This document shows positions 7,368 through 15,419 of a DNA stretch of 29,094 bases, one piece after another. The stretch comes from Polyangium jinanense (GTDB taxonomy: Bacteria > Myxococcota > Polyangia > Polyangiales > Polyangiaceae). The first letter of the stretch is position 1. Each line of letters begins with the position of its first letter. Location of the stretch: the NCBI RefSeq assembly GCF_028435365.1, contig NZ_JAGTJJ010000097.1:1-29094 (forward strand). The letters are read 5' to 3'. The notes below the pieces were generated by a model. The model was given only the letters and a program-made list of their open reading frames with translations. It made no database searches and was not told where the DNA came from. The position numbers were made by a program, and so were the translations under genes.

Positions 7368-8354
7368 TCAGCCTGATTTCGGTTCGATCGTCGGGGAAGC
7401 ATTCCCCAGGCTCGCCTCCGGCCGGGCCTTGAATTCGAGCGTCACGGCCTTCGAAAGCCGCACGATCGAGCCGGGTAGGATCGGTGCTTCCTGGTTCGTC
7501 TCGACCAACCGCCCGTCCACCTCCGTCGGCTGGCGCGAGACGGGCCGCAGCACGTACCCCTCCTTCGGCTTGCGCCGAAGCTCGAAATGAAACCGGCTCA
7601 CGAGCTGCTCGAGCTTCTTGTCGGAGAGTGCGAGGACCACGTCGTTCGCACGCATCCCTTCCTCCCCGCGCAGCCGGCCGAAGCTGATGAGGTCTTGCCG
7701 CGGCAAAACGAAGGTGTCGCCGGTCTCGCGCACGATCACGCTCCCGGGTAGGCGGTGTTCGTCGCGCCAATCGAAGCGGAAGAGCACGAGCGGTTCCGCA
7801 TGCCCCCGGACGACCACCGGCGGAACGGGCCAGGCGCGCACGCGCATACCGGGCGGAGACTCGCGCAGGGCCGCCGCCGAGAGGCGCAGCTCGCCTGGCT
7901 CCGCCGTCGAGGCGATGCGCGCGCACAGGTTCACCGCGTCGCCCGACACGATCACGCCGTCGGTCAAGACCGGCCCGAAGTGCACGCCGAGCCGCACGAC
8001 GAGCCGATGATCCCGCGCCCGCGTCTCGTTCTCCCGCGACGCGCGCTCGAGGAACACGACGAGCCCGCCCACGGCGTTTTCGACGTCGGGAAAACAGGTG
8101 AACGCGCCGTCGCCCGCGACGTCGACGATCCGCCCCCCGAACGGCTGGATCGATTCCGCCAGGAGATCGTGGTGGAGCTGCTGCAGCGCCCTTCCTGCCT
8201 CGTCGCCGAAACGCGCGAAATACGCCGTCGACCCGACAATGTCGGTGAAACCGAGGGCGAGCGGCTTCTCGAACCGCCGCGTGAGGACCTGCGAGAGCTG
8301 GGTCTGGAGCCGGATGATTTCCGTCAGGCTCATCGCGTCGAAGTCGAGCTTCAT
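7368..8354 (-). CDS. Class III adenylate/guanylate cyclase fused to an FHA domain
   Basis: The predicted protein has 328 residues. Residues about 30-165 are a cyclase homology domain: GFTDIVGSTAYF carries the first metal-binding Asp (D38), VAGDGAFTCFPD carries the second (D82), and VNLCARIAS supplies the catalytic Asn/Arg pair (N142, R146). The catalytic residues therefore look intact. Residues about 222-310 form a forkhead-associated domain with FGR (226-227) and VSRFHFEL (S253, R254, H256), the phosphothreonine-binding signature. The usual order in related proteins is variable; here the cyclase comes first. It should make a cyclic nucleotide and dock on a phosphorylated partner; ATP versus GTP preference is not assigned. 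There is no signal peptide or membrane segment, so it is cytoplasmic. It starts 39 bp after the hybrid kinase gene in the same direction, so the two probably share a transcript. Confidence 0.87.
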   Translation of the reverse strand: MKLDFDAMSLTEIIRLQTQLSQVLTRRFEKPLALGFTDIVGSTAYFARFGDEAGRALQQLHHDLLAESIQPFGGRIVDVAGDGAFTCFPDVENAVGGLVVFLERASRENETRARDHRLVVRLGVHFGPVLTDGVIVSGDAVNLCARIASTAEPGELRLSAAALRESPPGMRVRAWPVPPVVVRGHAEPLVLFRFDWRDEHRLPGSVIVRETGDTFVLPRQDLISFGRLRGEEGMRANDVVLALSDKKLEQLVSRFHFELRRKPKEGYVLRPVSRQPTEVDGRLVETNQEAPILPGSIVRLSKAVTLEFKARPEASLGNASPTIEPKSG

Positions 8355-8393
8355 CGTGGGCGAAACCAGGGTACCCCGAAAGATCCGTCCCGC

Positions 8394-10721
8394 CTAGCTC
8401 TTTGGAAGGCTGTGCGCGCTGGTGCTCGCCCCGACCGACGCGAGGATCGCGTCCAGCTTGACGAGATCGACGGGCTTCACCAGGTGAGCGGAAAAACCCG
8501 CCTCCTTCGTTCGTCGGCGGTCCTCGTCGTGGCCGTACCCCGTCAGCGCGACGAGAATCGCCTGGCCCTGGTCGGGGTCCTGGCGAAGCCTTCGGGCGAC
8601 CTCGTACCCGTTCATTCCAGGCAAACCGATATCGAGCAAGACGACCTCCGGCCGAAACGTCCGCGCCGCTTCCAGCGCCGCAGGGCCGTCGTGCACCGTG
8701 TGGACCTCGTGCCCCGCGATGCGCAGCAGCATTGAAAGACTCTCCGCGACGTCGGGATTGTCGTCCACGAGCAGAATGCGGCGGGACGCCGTGGGGTGGC
8801 TCGCGGCCGATGCCCCCGCGCCCGCTTGCGGCTTCGCCTCCGGCAAGATCGGCAGGCGGACGATGAACTCGCTCCCCTTCCCTCGCCCCTCGCTGCGGGC
8901 TTCGACCGTGCCGCCGTGCATCTCGGCGATGTTCTTCACCAGCGTCAACCCGATGCCGAGGCCACCCTCCGACCGGGCTAGCGAGCGATCCACCTGCGTG
9001 AAGAGATCGAAGACCCGCGTGAGCATTTCCTGGGGAATGCCAATGCCCGTGTCCCGCACCCGAATGGAAACCGTATCCCCCGCCCGTTCGACGGCAATCG
9101 TGATGTGCCCCCGCTCTTCCGTGTACTTGGCCGCGTTCGTCAGGAGGTTTTCGATCATCTGCGTGAGCCGCGTCGGATCGGCGTAAACCCAGACCGGCTC
9201 GGTCGGCAATTCGATCGCAATCTCGTGCTTGCGCGCGTCGAGCAGCGGCCTCGCCGTCTCGAGGGCGCGCCAGACGATCGGCGCGACGTCCACCCGCCCC
9301 TTCTGCAGCTTGATTTTGCCGCTCGTGATGCGACTGACGTCGAGCAGATCGTCGACGAGCCGGCTCATGTGCTGGACCTGGCGCTCGATGATCGCCGTGG
9401 ATCGCTCGATCCTCGGATCGGCCATGCCGACGAGCCGGAGGATCTGGGCGGCATTCCGGATCGGCGCGAGGGGATTGCGCAGCTCGTGGGCGAGCATGGC
9501 CAAAAATTCGTCCTTGCGGCGATCGGCCTCGCGGAGCGCCTGCTCGGCCTCCTTGCGGGCCGTCACGTCCATGAAAATGCCCTCCCACATGATCTGACCC
9601 GTCGACAAGCGGCGGGGAGCCGAGCGGCAATGAACCCAGACGATGCTGCCCCAGCGCGTCCACAATCGACTCTCGCAATCGAGCGTGGCGAGGCCACGGA
9701 GAGCGGCGTCCTCCAGCTCGAGGATGCGGGGGCGGTCGTCCGCGTGAATCTGGTCATAAAGGGCTGAGGCGTCCGCCAGGATCTCGGCGGGCGTGACGCC
9801 GATGAGCGGCTCGATGCCCGCGCTGATATAAAGAAATCGCCTGTGCCCCGTGGGTTCGGCCAGGAGCTGGTAGATCGCTCCCCGCGGCAGGTTGTCGCTG
9901 AGGGTCCGCAGCCGCTCCTCGGTCTCGCGCAGGGCATTCCGCGCCAGCTGGGACTCGGTGACATTGACGATGGCCGCGACGAACCCCGTGACCCGGCCTT
10001 CGTCGTCGAACTCCGGGTCGTACGCGCACCGCATGATCTGCGTGCCCTGGGCGCCCTCGTACGTGACCTCGACCTCGAACTCGACCCGCTCGCCGCGGAG
10101 GACGGCCTCCACGTGCGGCTCGATGGAGGCGTATGCAGCTTCGCCGAGGACGTCGCGGATGGTTTGGCCAGCGACCTCGCTCGGCGTGCGATGCAAGCGG
10201 GCCGCGTAAGGCCTGTTGACGTACTTGTAACGGCGATCCGCGTCGCAGTGGGCGATCAAGACGGGGACGTGGTTGGTCAGGAGCTCGAGCTGCCGCTCCC
10301 GTTCGCGGTCCGCCTCCTCGAGCCGCTTCACGTCGGTGCGGTCCCGCATGATCTTGGCGAAGCCGCGGAGGTTTCCGCTCTCGTCCCAGAGCGGCGTTTC
10401 GACGCCGGCCGACCAGAACCGCGTGCCATCCTTGCGGACGTGCCAGCGGTCGTCGCCCCCGCGGCCGCTCCTCGAGGCCTGGTCGCGCTCGAGCTCGGGC
10501 GTGCCGGTCCGGACGTCCTCCGGCGTAAAGAAAATGTCGGATGATTGGCCGAGGACCTCGTCCTCGCGATAGCCGAGGAGCCGCTCGGCACCCTTGCTCC
10601 AACTCAGGACGATGCCGTGCGGATCGGTGATGAAAACGGCGTAATCGACGACGTTCTCGGCGAGGAGCCGGAACATCTCGCCTTCCCACGCCCTCCTGTC
10701 CGCTCGCTCGGGTTCGGTCAC
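8394..10721 (-). CDS. PAS-rich hybrid sensor histidine kinase with C-terminal receiver
   Basis: The predicted protein has 775 residues and a GTG start. Three PAS modules occupy residues about 14-135, 142-262 and 268-392 (ENVVDYAVFITDPHGIVLSW; VPVLIAHCDADRRYKYVNR; AIYQLLAEPTGHRRFLYIS). The HisKA dimerisation helix holds FLAMLAHELRNPLAPIRNAA with the phosphorylatable His412. The HATPase domain follows with N-box ENLLTNAAKYT, G1 box DTGIGIP and G2 box GGLGIGL. A receiver domain begins at about 647 (RRILLVDDNPDVAE) with acceptor Asp697 in LLDIGLPGMNG and Lys749. No transmembrane segment is present, so it senses an internal signal such as redox, light or a ligand bound by PAS; the signal is unknown. 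Phosphate can pass from His412 to Asp697 and presumably on to an Hpt protein not found here. The cyclase-FHA gene lies just downstream. Confidence 0.92.
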   Translation of the reverse strand: MTEPERADRRAWEGEMFRLLAENVVDYAVFITDPHGIVLSWSKGAERLLGYREDEVLGQSSDIFFTPEDVRTGTPELERDQASRSGRGGDDRWHVRKDGTRFWSAGVETPLWDESGNLRGFAKIMRDRTDVKRLEEADRERERQLELLTNHVPVLIAHCDADRRYKYVNRPYAARLHRTPSEVAGQTIRDVLGEAAYASIEPHVEAVLRGERVEFEVEVTYEGAQGTQIMRCAYDPEFDDEGRVTGFVAAIVNVTESQLARNALRETEERLRTLSDNLPRGAIYQLLAEPTGHRRFLYISAGIEPLIGVTPAEILADASALYDQIHADDRPRILELEDAALRGLATLDCESRLWTRWGSIVWVHCRSAPRRLSTGQIMWEGIFMDVTARKEAEQALREADRRKDEFLAMLAHELRNPLAPIRNAAQILRLVGMADPRIERSTAIIERQVQHMSRLVDDLLDVSRITSGKIKLQKGRVDVAPIVWRALETARPLLDARKHEIAIELPTEPVWVYADPTRLTQMIENLLTNAAKYTEERGHITIAVERAGDTVSIRVRDTGIGIPQEMLTRVFDLFTQVDRSLARSEGGLGIGLTLVKNIAEMHGGTVEARSEGRGKGSEFIVRLPILPEAKPQAGAGASAASHPTASRRILLVDDNPDVAESLSMLLRIAGHEVHTVHDGPAALEAARTFRPEVVLLDIGLPGMNGYEVARRLRQDPDQGQAILVALTGYGHDEDRRRTKEAGFSAHLVKPVDLVKLDAILASVGASTSAHSLPKS

Positions 10722-10806
10722 GAAGCCCCGCCCTGCATGTAATGCGGAGCGGCGTGGACGGTCAGGACGCGTGGCGGGAAAGGAGCGCGCGGGCGGGCGG
10801 GGCTCT

Positions 10807-11229
10807 TTACGCCTCGACCTCGAGCGCGTCGTCTCCGCTCGCGCGCTTCGCCCGGAATGCCGCGGTCTTCGTGGCCGCCACGCGCCGCGCGGCGTCCTCC
10901 GCCAAACCCTGCGCGAGCGCCGTTCGTTCGATTTCCTGGCGGAACGCGCGCAGCGCCAGGATCCGGCTCGTCACGGACACGAGCACGGCGAGCGCGAGGA
11001 AGACGATCATGAAGGTCGTCGAGATCTGCCAGACGGCGAGCGCGGTCGCCGCGAAGAAGCAAACGGCCGAGAGCAGGCGCGATTGCTGGATCATCTGGGC
11101 GTGGATGCCCTGGGCGCGCGCCACCACGAGCTCGGCATTCACGAGCGCGGCCTTCTCGCTCTTCGCGGCTCGCTCCGGGCGCGCGAATGCCAATTCCTCT
11201 CGCGTCTGGTAATTCGGCAACGACGTCAT
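10807..11229 (-). CDS. Small membrane protein with two transmembrane segments, unknown function
   Basis: The predicted protein has 140 residues. Two hydrophobic helices are packed closely at about 52-69 (LLSAVCFFAATALAVWQI) and 72-93 (TFMIVFLALAVLVSVTSRIL), giving a hairpin with both charged ends probably cytoplasmic. The N-terminal half is Ala/Glu/Arg-rich and could form a helix or coiled coil, and the C-terminal tail is highly charged. I do not recognise a family. It lies 85 bp upstream of the hybrid kinase gene in the same direction, so it may be part of the same transcription unit. The next upstream gene (DUF1275 protein) is also codirectional, 48 bp away. Confidence 0.7.
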   Translation of the reverse strand: MTSLPNYQTREELAFARPERAAKSEKAALVNAELVVARAQGIHAQMIQQSRLLSAVCFFAATALAVWQISTTFMIVFLALAVLVSVTSRILALRAFRQEIERTALAQGLAEDAARRVAATKTAAFRAKRASGDDALEVEA

Positions 11230-11277
11230 GAATTCCTCGCTCGTGCTATCGTGACAGTTCTTCTCAATGGATGATTT

Positions 11278-12051
11278 CTATGCAATGCGGTGACCGCGGC
11301 TCAGCGCCGGCTCCCGTGTGGAGGGCGTATCGACGCTCATGCCCGGGATGAAGCTCAGCACGGTCGCCGTCATGATGAACGCCCCCGGGATCAGGAACGC
11401 GAGATAACCGCCGGCGCGCACGGCGGGCACCATCAGGGCCGCGCCCGACGCGAATGCGATGATCTTCGACCCGCGCAGCATCGCGCCCTGGAGCGCCGTG
11501 CGCCGGGCCTCGCCGTCCATGGCAAAGGAGCTCGCGAGCTGCACGCCGAGCTCCGTCGCCGGGCCCGTCATGTGCGTCGTGCGAACGGCGCCGCCCGTGG
11601 CCGTGGAGACCGTCGCATTCTGCAGCCCCATGGCGAAACTCAGGAGCGACAGGAGCAAGAAGTCCCTGGGCTGCTCGACGGACGTGCCAAACTGCCCGAA
11701 GAGCCCCGCATGGCCCGAGATCGCGACGCCCGCGAGCATGGTCGACACGAAGATCAGCGGCGCGGCGTGCAGCGGCGGCTTGCCGCGCTGGTGGCGCCGC
11801 TGCAGCACGATCACCGACGACATGGCGCCTGCGATGAAGCAGAGCACCACGAGCCCATATTCGGCCATCAGGCCCCAGAGCCCCGCGTCGATGCCGAGCT
11901 GGGTCGTCAGGCCCGTGACATGCGTGACGAATCGCTGGCAGGCGAGAAAAGCGCCTGCATTGACGCTCCCCGCGGCGAGCGCGAGCAAGACCCAGCTCGG
12001 CGCGTGGCGCATCGAGAAAATCGTGGGAGGTGTGTGAAGCGCGACCGACAT
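11278..12051 (-). CDS. DUF1275/YoaK-family membrane protein
   Basis: The predicted protein has 257 residues and about six hydrophobic helices. Family features include LLALAAGSVNAGAFLACQRF followed by VTHVTGLTTQLG in the first helix region, and LLSFAMGLQNATVSTATGG with TTHMTGPATELG in the middle. These two internally similar parts are characteristic of YoaK/DUF1275 proteins, whose function is not established; transport has been suggested. The start is ambiguous: ATG at 12057 and ATG at 12051 are separated by one codon. GAAGGG at 12058-12063 touches the first but sits six bases before the second, so 12051 is chosen. It is divergent from the histidine kinase gene at 12339. Confidence 0.82.
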   Translation of the reverse strand: MSVALHTPPTIFSMRHAPSWVLLALAAGSVNAGAFLACQRFVTHVTGLTTQLGIDAGLWGLMAEYGLVVLCFIAGAMSSVIVLQRRHQRGKPPLHAAPLIFVSTMLAGVAISGHAGLFGQFGTSVEQPRDFLLLSLLSFAMGLQNATVSTATGGAVRTTHMTGPATELGVQLASSFAMDGEARRTALQGAMLRGSKIIAFASGAALMVPAVRAGGYLAFLIPGAFIMTATVLSFIPGMSVDTPSTREPALSRGHRIA

Positions 12052-12057
12052 CAACAT

Positions 12058-12063
12058 CCCTTC
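12058..12063 (-). promoter_or_regulatory. Shine-Dalgarno site deciding the DUF1275 start
   Basis: On the minus strand GAAGGG directly abuts an ATG (12057) but is properly spaced, six bases, from the next in-frame ATG (12051). It therefore favours the internal start. Confidence 0.5.
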
Positions 12064-12212
12064 GTTGCGAGTTTCCTCGGTGGTGACTCCTCGGACCCGG
12101 AGCGGATGTTCACGGAGCGTGCCAGCAGCGGATCACCCGCGAAACACGGGGAGCTCCGGGCGTGATCGCAGTCTCTCGTCGGGCCGCACCGACGCAGGAT
12201 CGACGGCCCTCA

Positions 12213-12225
12213 CCGACAGTGTCGG
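12213..12225. promoter_or_regulatory. Short palindrome in divergent intergenic region
   Basis: CCGACA-G-TGTCGG is a perfect 6-bp inverted repeat with a single central base. It lies in the 287-bp space between the divergent DUF1275 and histidine kinase genes. It could be an operator; no regulator is identified. Apart from this and the tandem repeat at 12276-12295 I see nothing definite in that space. Confidence 0.3.
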
Positions 12226-12275
12226 GGATCGGCGACAATGGCGCGGCGTCGCGCGCCGTGTCAGCTCATGCCCGG

Positions 12276-12295
12276 CACGATCCATCACGATCCAC
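12276..12295. promoter_or_regulatory. Tandem 10-bp direct repeat upstream of the kinase gene
   Basis: CACGATCCAT is followed immediately by CACGATCCAC: two 10-bp units in direct tandem, one helical turn apart. They lie 44 bp before the ATG of the GlrK-like kinase gene. This geometry is common for sites of dimeric response regulators, so autoregulation is possible, but it is unproven. Confidence 0.3.
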
Positions 12296-12338
12296 GAATT
12301 CCCAGCTCTCGCCCTTTTTTCATATCCGGAGCTCCTCG

Positions 12339-13832
12339 ATGCGGCTCGTCTCGCGGCTCGTTCTCTCGCACGCGCTTCCCGTCGGCCTCATGGTCTGCGC
12401 GCTCGTCGTCATGCTCGGCTCGCTCGCGCAGATCAGCTCGTCGCTCAAGGAAGTGCGTGACGCAGAGCTCGGCTCGCTGAACACGGAAGAGGCCGTCCAC
12501 CGCGCCGCCTGGGCCGTCGAGATCGCCGTGCGGCACGGCGCCGTGGACTGCGAGCACGGTCGCTCCTCCGAGGACGCCGCGCGGGTCATCCAGCAGCGCC
12601 TGCGGGATCTCAACGCCGTGCTCGAGTCCGCGGAAAAACCCGTGCGCGAGATCATGCTGGAGCCGGTCCGCGACTACCAGGCGCTCGCGACCCGCGTCTC
12701 CTCGGGCGACACGTGCGCCCACCTCCTCACGACCACCACGCGGCTCGAGCGCGAGCGGCTCGACGAGAAGCTCACGGACGCCTGGATCTCGCGCATGTTC
12801 GAGCTCCACTCCGCGCTCCTCCGCAAGGACGAGGAGTCGGGCCGCGCCGCCGGATCGGCGCTGTCGAGCGGCATCGTGCTCGCGCTCGTGGCGTGCGTCG
12901 TGGCGGTCCTGCTCGCGCAGCGGATCGCACGCACGGTGACGCAGCCGCTCGCGTCGCTCTCGTCGAGCGTGCGCAGCGTGGGACGCGGTGACTTCACGGT
13001 CACGATCGAGGCGCAAGGCCCGCGCGAGGTGTACGAGCTCGCCGAGGAGATGGAGGTGATGCGCCGCCGCCTCGCCGAGCTCGAATCGCTCAAGCAGGGA
13101 TTTCTAGCGTCGGTCTCGCACGAGATGCGCACGCCGCTCACGAAGATCCGCGAGGCGCTCTCGCTCCTGGCCGACGGCGCGGGCGGCAAGCTGAACGAGC
13201 GTCAGGGGCGTATCGTGCAGATCGCGCAGCTCGCCTGCGAGCGCGAGATCCGCACCGTGACCACGCTCCTCGATCTCTCGCGCCTGCGCGCCGGCGTGCC
13301 CCTGCAACGCAAGCCCGGCGCCTCCGTCGACGAGGTCGTCTGGAGCGCGGTCCGCGACGAGGACATCGAGGCACGCGAGCGCGGCGTCACGGTGGACGTC
13401 GAGACGCCCGGCGAGGCGGCCAAGGCCTACCTCGACACGGTGCTCGTCGAGCGGGCCATCGCGAACATCGTGCGCAACGCCGTCGCCGTCTCCAAGAAGG
13501 GCCAGCACGTGCGGGTCCGCCGCGATCTCGTGCCCGAAGGCCCCAGCGGGCTCGCCGGAACGTGGGCCCAGATCAGCGTCGCCGACCAGGGTCCGGGCAT
13601 CCCGCCGGAGATCCGCTCGGTCATCTTCGACGCGTTCGTGACGCACAGCGTGGACAGTTCGCCGAAGCGCGTGGGCATCGGGCTCGGCCTCGCGCTCGCT
13701 CGCGAAATCGTGCGGGCGCACGGGGGCGACATCGAGGCCTCGGACGACCCGGCGGGCGGGGCGGTATTCCGCATGTGGCTTCCCCTCGACGAAGCCGCGC
13801 CGTCGCCCCACGCCCTGCCCGCGCACGTGTGA
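12339..13832 (+). CDS. GlrK/QseE-like membrane sensor histidine kinase
   Basis: The predicted protein has 497 residues. A first membrane helix (about 12-32) and a second (about 177-195) bracket a roughly 145-residue helical periplasmic domain. A HAMP linker follows at about 196-248 and then the HisKA motif FLASVSHEMRTPLTKIREAL with His261. The sequence SLLADGAGGKLNERQGRIVQ resembles the LxxGxxGxLxxxQxxIV stretch of GlrK/QseE kinases. HATPase boxes are present: ANIVRNAVAVS, DQGPGIPPEI and GIGLGLALAREIVRAHGG. ATG 12339 is chosen over an upstream in-frame ATG at 12162 because GGAG (12328-12331) sits seven bases ahead and the first helix follows at once. The gene overlaps or abuts the sigma-54 activator gene, its evident partner. 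The external signal is not known. Confidence 0.9.
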   Translation: MRLVSRLVLSHALPVGLMVCALVVMLGSLAQISSSLKEVRDAELGSLNTEEAVHRAAWAVEIAVRHGAVDCEHGRSSEDAARVIQQRLRDLNAVLESAEKPVREIMLEPVRDYQALATRVSSGDTCAHLLTTTTRLERERLDEKLTDAWISRMFELHSALLRKDEESGRAAGSALSSGIVLALVACVVAVLLAQRIARTVTQPLASLSSSVRSVGRGDFTVTIEAQGPREVYELAEEMEVMRRRLAELESLKQGFLASVSHEMRTPLTKIREALSLLADGAGGKLNERQGRIVQIAQLACEREIRTVTTLLDLSRLRAGVPLQRKPGASVDEVVWSAVRDEDIEARERGVTVDVETPGEAAKAYLDTVLVERAIANIVRNAVAVSKKGQHVRVRRDLVPEGPSGLAGTWAQISVADQGPGIPPEIRSVIFDAFVTHSVDSSPKRVGIGLGLALAREIVRAHGGDIEASDDPAGGAVFRMWLPLDEAAPSPHALPAHV

Positions 13833-13849
13833 TAAAACCCGACGAACAC

Positions 13850-15325
13850 ATGCGGAAGGACGAGCCCGACACCACCCCGCGGCCGCACATCCTCGTCATC
13901 GACGACGAGCCCCACCTCTGCGAGCTGCTCGCCTACCGGCTGGAGCACCACGGCTACCGCGTGAGCGCGGAGCTCTCGGTCCGCGGCGGAATGGAGGCGC
14001 TGGAGCAAGGCAACATCGACGCGATTATCCTCGACCTGCGCCTCGAAGACGGCGACGGCATGGAGGTGCTCGGCGAGGTGCAGAAACGCTCGCCCGATCT
14101 GCCGGTCATCATCCTGACGGCCCACGGCACGATCGAGACGGCGGTGCTCGCGATCCAGCGGGGCGCGTACGGATTTCTGACGAAGCCGTTCCAGGATTAC
14201 GAGCTGCTCCAGAAGCTCGCGCACGCGATCGAGAGCGGGCGGCTCAAGCGCGAAGTGGCGGGCCTCCGGCGCATCGTGGGGGACGCGTCGAGCGACATCC
14301 GTCTGCTCGGGACGAGCGAGAGCATCGCGGCCGTGCGCGAGCGGATCGCGCGCGTTGCGCCCGCGGACGCGACCATCCTCCTGCTCGGCGAGTCCGGCAC
14401 GGGCAAGGAGCTCGCGGCGCGGTCGCTGCACGCGCTCTCGGCGCGCAAGGGGCGTCCGTTCGTCGCCGTGAACTGCGGGGCGCTGCCGGCGGAGCTCCTG
14501 GAGAGCGAGCTCTTCGGGCACGTGCGCGGCGCGTTCACGGGCGCGAGCCGCGACAAGGACGGCCTCTTCGCGGCGGCGCGCGGGGGCACGCTCCTGCTCG
14601 ACGAGATCGGCGAGGCCCCGGCGCCGGTCCAGGTAAAACTGCTCCGCGTGCTCCAGGAGAAGCGTTTTTCGAAGGTCGGATCGGCGACCGAGGAAGACGC
14701 GGACGTGCGCATCGTGGCCGCGACGAACCGCGATCTACGCGCCGAGGTCGCCGCGGGGCGCTTCCGCGAGGACCTTTTTTACCGGCTGCACGTGGTGCCG
14801 ATCGTCATGCCGCCGCTCCGCGAGCGCAAGGACGACATCCCGCTGCTCGCCGAGCTCTTCCTGCGCCGAGCGGCCGCGCGGTACGGCCTCGCCGAGCCGT
14901 ATCTCTCGCCCGAGGCGATGCGCGTGCTGCTCGCCCATTCGTGGCCGGGCAACGTCCGCGAGCTCGCGAACGTCATGGAAGGCGCCATTTTGCTTTGTCA
15001 GGACGAACGCATTCGCCCGCAGCACATTCTCGCGACGCTGGCGACGCCCGCCCGGCCGCCCACGCCGATTACGAGCGAGGCGCCGGCCGAGTCGGCCGAG
15101 GAGGAGCCGCCGCTCGGGCTCGCGGTGCTCGGCGGCGATCCCGAGGCCCCGCTGCCGCCGCTGCGCGCCGCGCGGGACTCGTTCGAGCGCGCGTATCTCG
15201 TCGAGGCGCTGCGCCGCGCCGGCGGCAACGTCAGCGCCGCGGCCAAGCTCGCAGGGCGCAATCGCACCGACTTCCACGACTTGCTCCGTAAGCACGGCCT
15301 CTCGGGCGCCGATTTCAAGGCATGA
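13850..15325 (+). CDS. GlrR/QseF-like sigma-54-dependent response regulator
   Basis: The predicted protein has 491 residues. The receiver domain (about 12-125) starts HILVIDDEPHLCEL with acceptor Asp62 (LDLRLEDGDG) and conserved Lys112. The AAA+ sigma-54 interaction domain (about 152-385) has Walker A GESGTGKE (180-187), the sigma-54 contact loop GAFTGA (228-233 region) intact, Walker B LLLDEIGEA (248-256), and arginine-finger region FREDLFYRLHVVPI. A Fis-type HTH lies at the C-terminus (AGGNVSAAAKLAGRNRTDF), with the RNRTDFHDLLRKHGL recognition helix typical of GlrR/QseF. It should activate RNA polymerase carrying sigma-54 when phosphorylated by the kinase encoded just upstream. An alternative GTG start at 13829 overlaps the kinase stop (GTGA) and adds seven residues. 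That would give classical coupling and is a real alternative. Confidence 0.9.
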   Translation: MRKDEPDTTPRPHILVIDDEPHLCELLAYRLEHHGYRVSAELSVRGGMEALEQGNIDAIILDLRLEDGDGMEVLGEVQKRSPDLPVIILTAHGTIETAVLAIQRGAYGFLTKPFQDYELLQKLAHAIESGRLKREVAGLRRIVGDASSDIRLLGTSESIAAVRERIARVAPADATILLLGESGTGKELAARSLHALSARKGRPFVAVNCGALPAELLESELFGHVRGAFTGASRDKDGLFAAARGGTLLLDEIGEAPAPVQVKLLRVLQEKRFSKVGSATEEDADVRIVAATNRDLRAEVAAGRFREDLFYRLHVVPIVMPPLRERKDDIPLLAELFLRRAAARYGLAEPYLSPEAMRVLLAHSWPGNVRELANVMEGAILLCQDERIRPQHILATLATPARPPTPITSEAPAESAEEEPPLGLAVLGGDPEAPLPPLRAARDSFERAYLVEALRRAGGNVSAAAKLAGRNRTDFHDLLRKHGLSGADFKA

Positions 15326-15341
15326 TCTTCGCGCGGCGGTG

Positions 15342-15358
15342 ACGGGAATGCGATTGCG
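15342..15358 (+). promoter_or_regulatory. Candidate sigma-54 (-24/-12) promoter element
   Basis: GG at 15344-15345 and GC at 15356-15357 are separated by exactly ten bases, with TTGC forming the -12 part (15354-15357). This meets the invariant spacing of sigma-54 promoters, although the -24 half is a poor match to TGGCACG. A start about 12 bases further on would give a leader of roughly 50 bases before the lipoprotein ATG at 15420. The gene just upstream encodes a sigma-54 activator. Such elements arise by chance in GC-rich DNA, so the call is tentative. Confidence 0.25.
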
Positions 15359-15419
15359 GGATCACACGGAAGAACATTCCGTCTTGCACGGCATCTCCCG
15401 ATATCGGATACATCCGCGC

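Noticed and set aside
7000..7590. Frames inside the repeat copies that look like small proteins
   Set aside because: The same peptide-like strings recur wherever the repeat occurs and reflect the repeat sequence, not coding.
7255..9678. Long minus-strand frame across the cyclase and kinase genes
   Set aside because: It overlaps two recognised genes in another frame and contains no domain signature; its end passes into repeat copy B.
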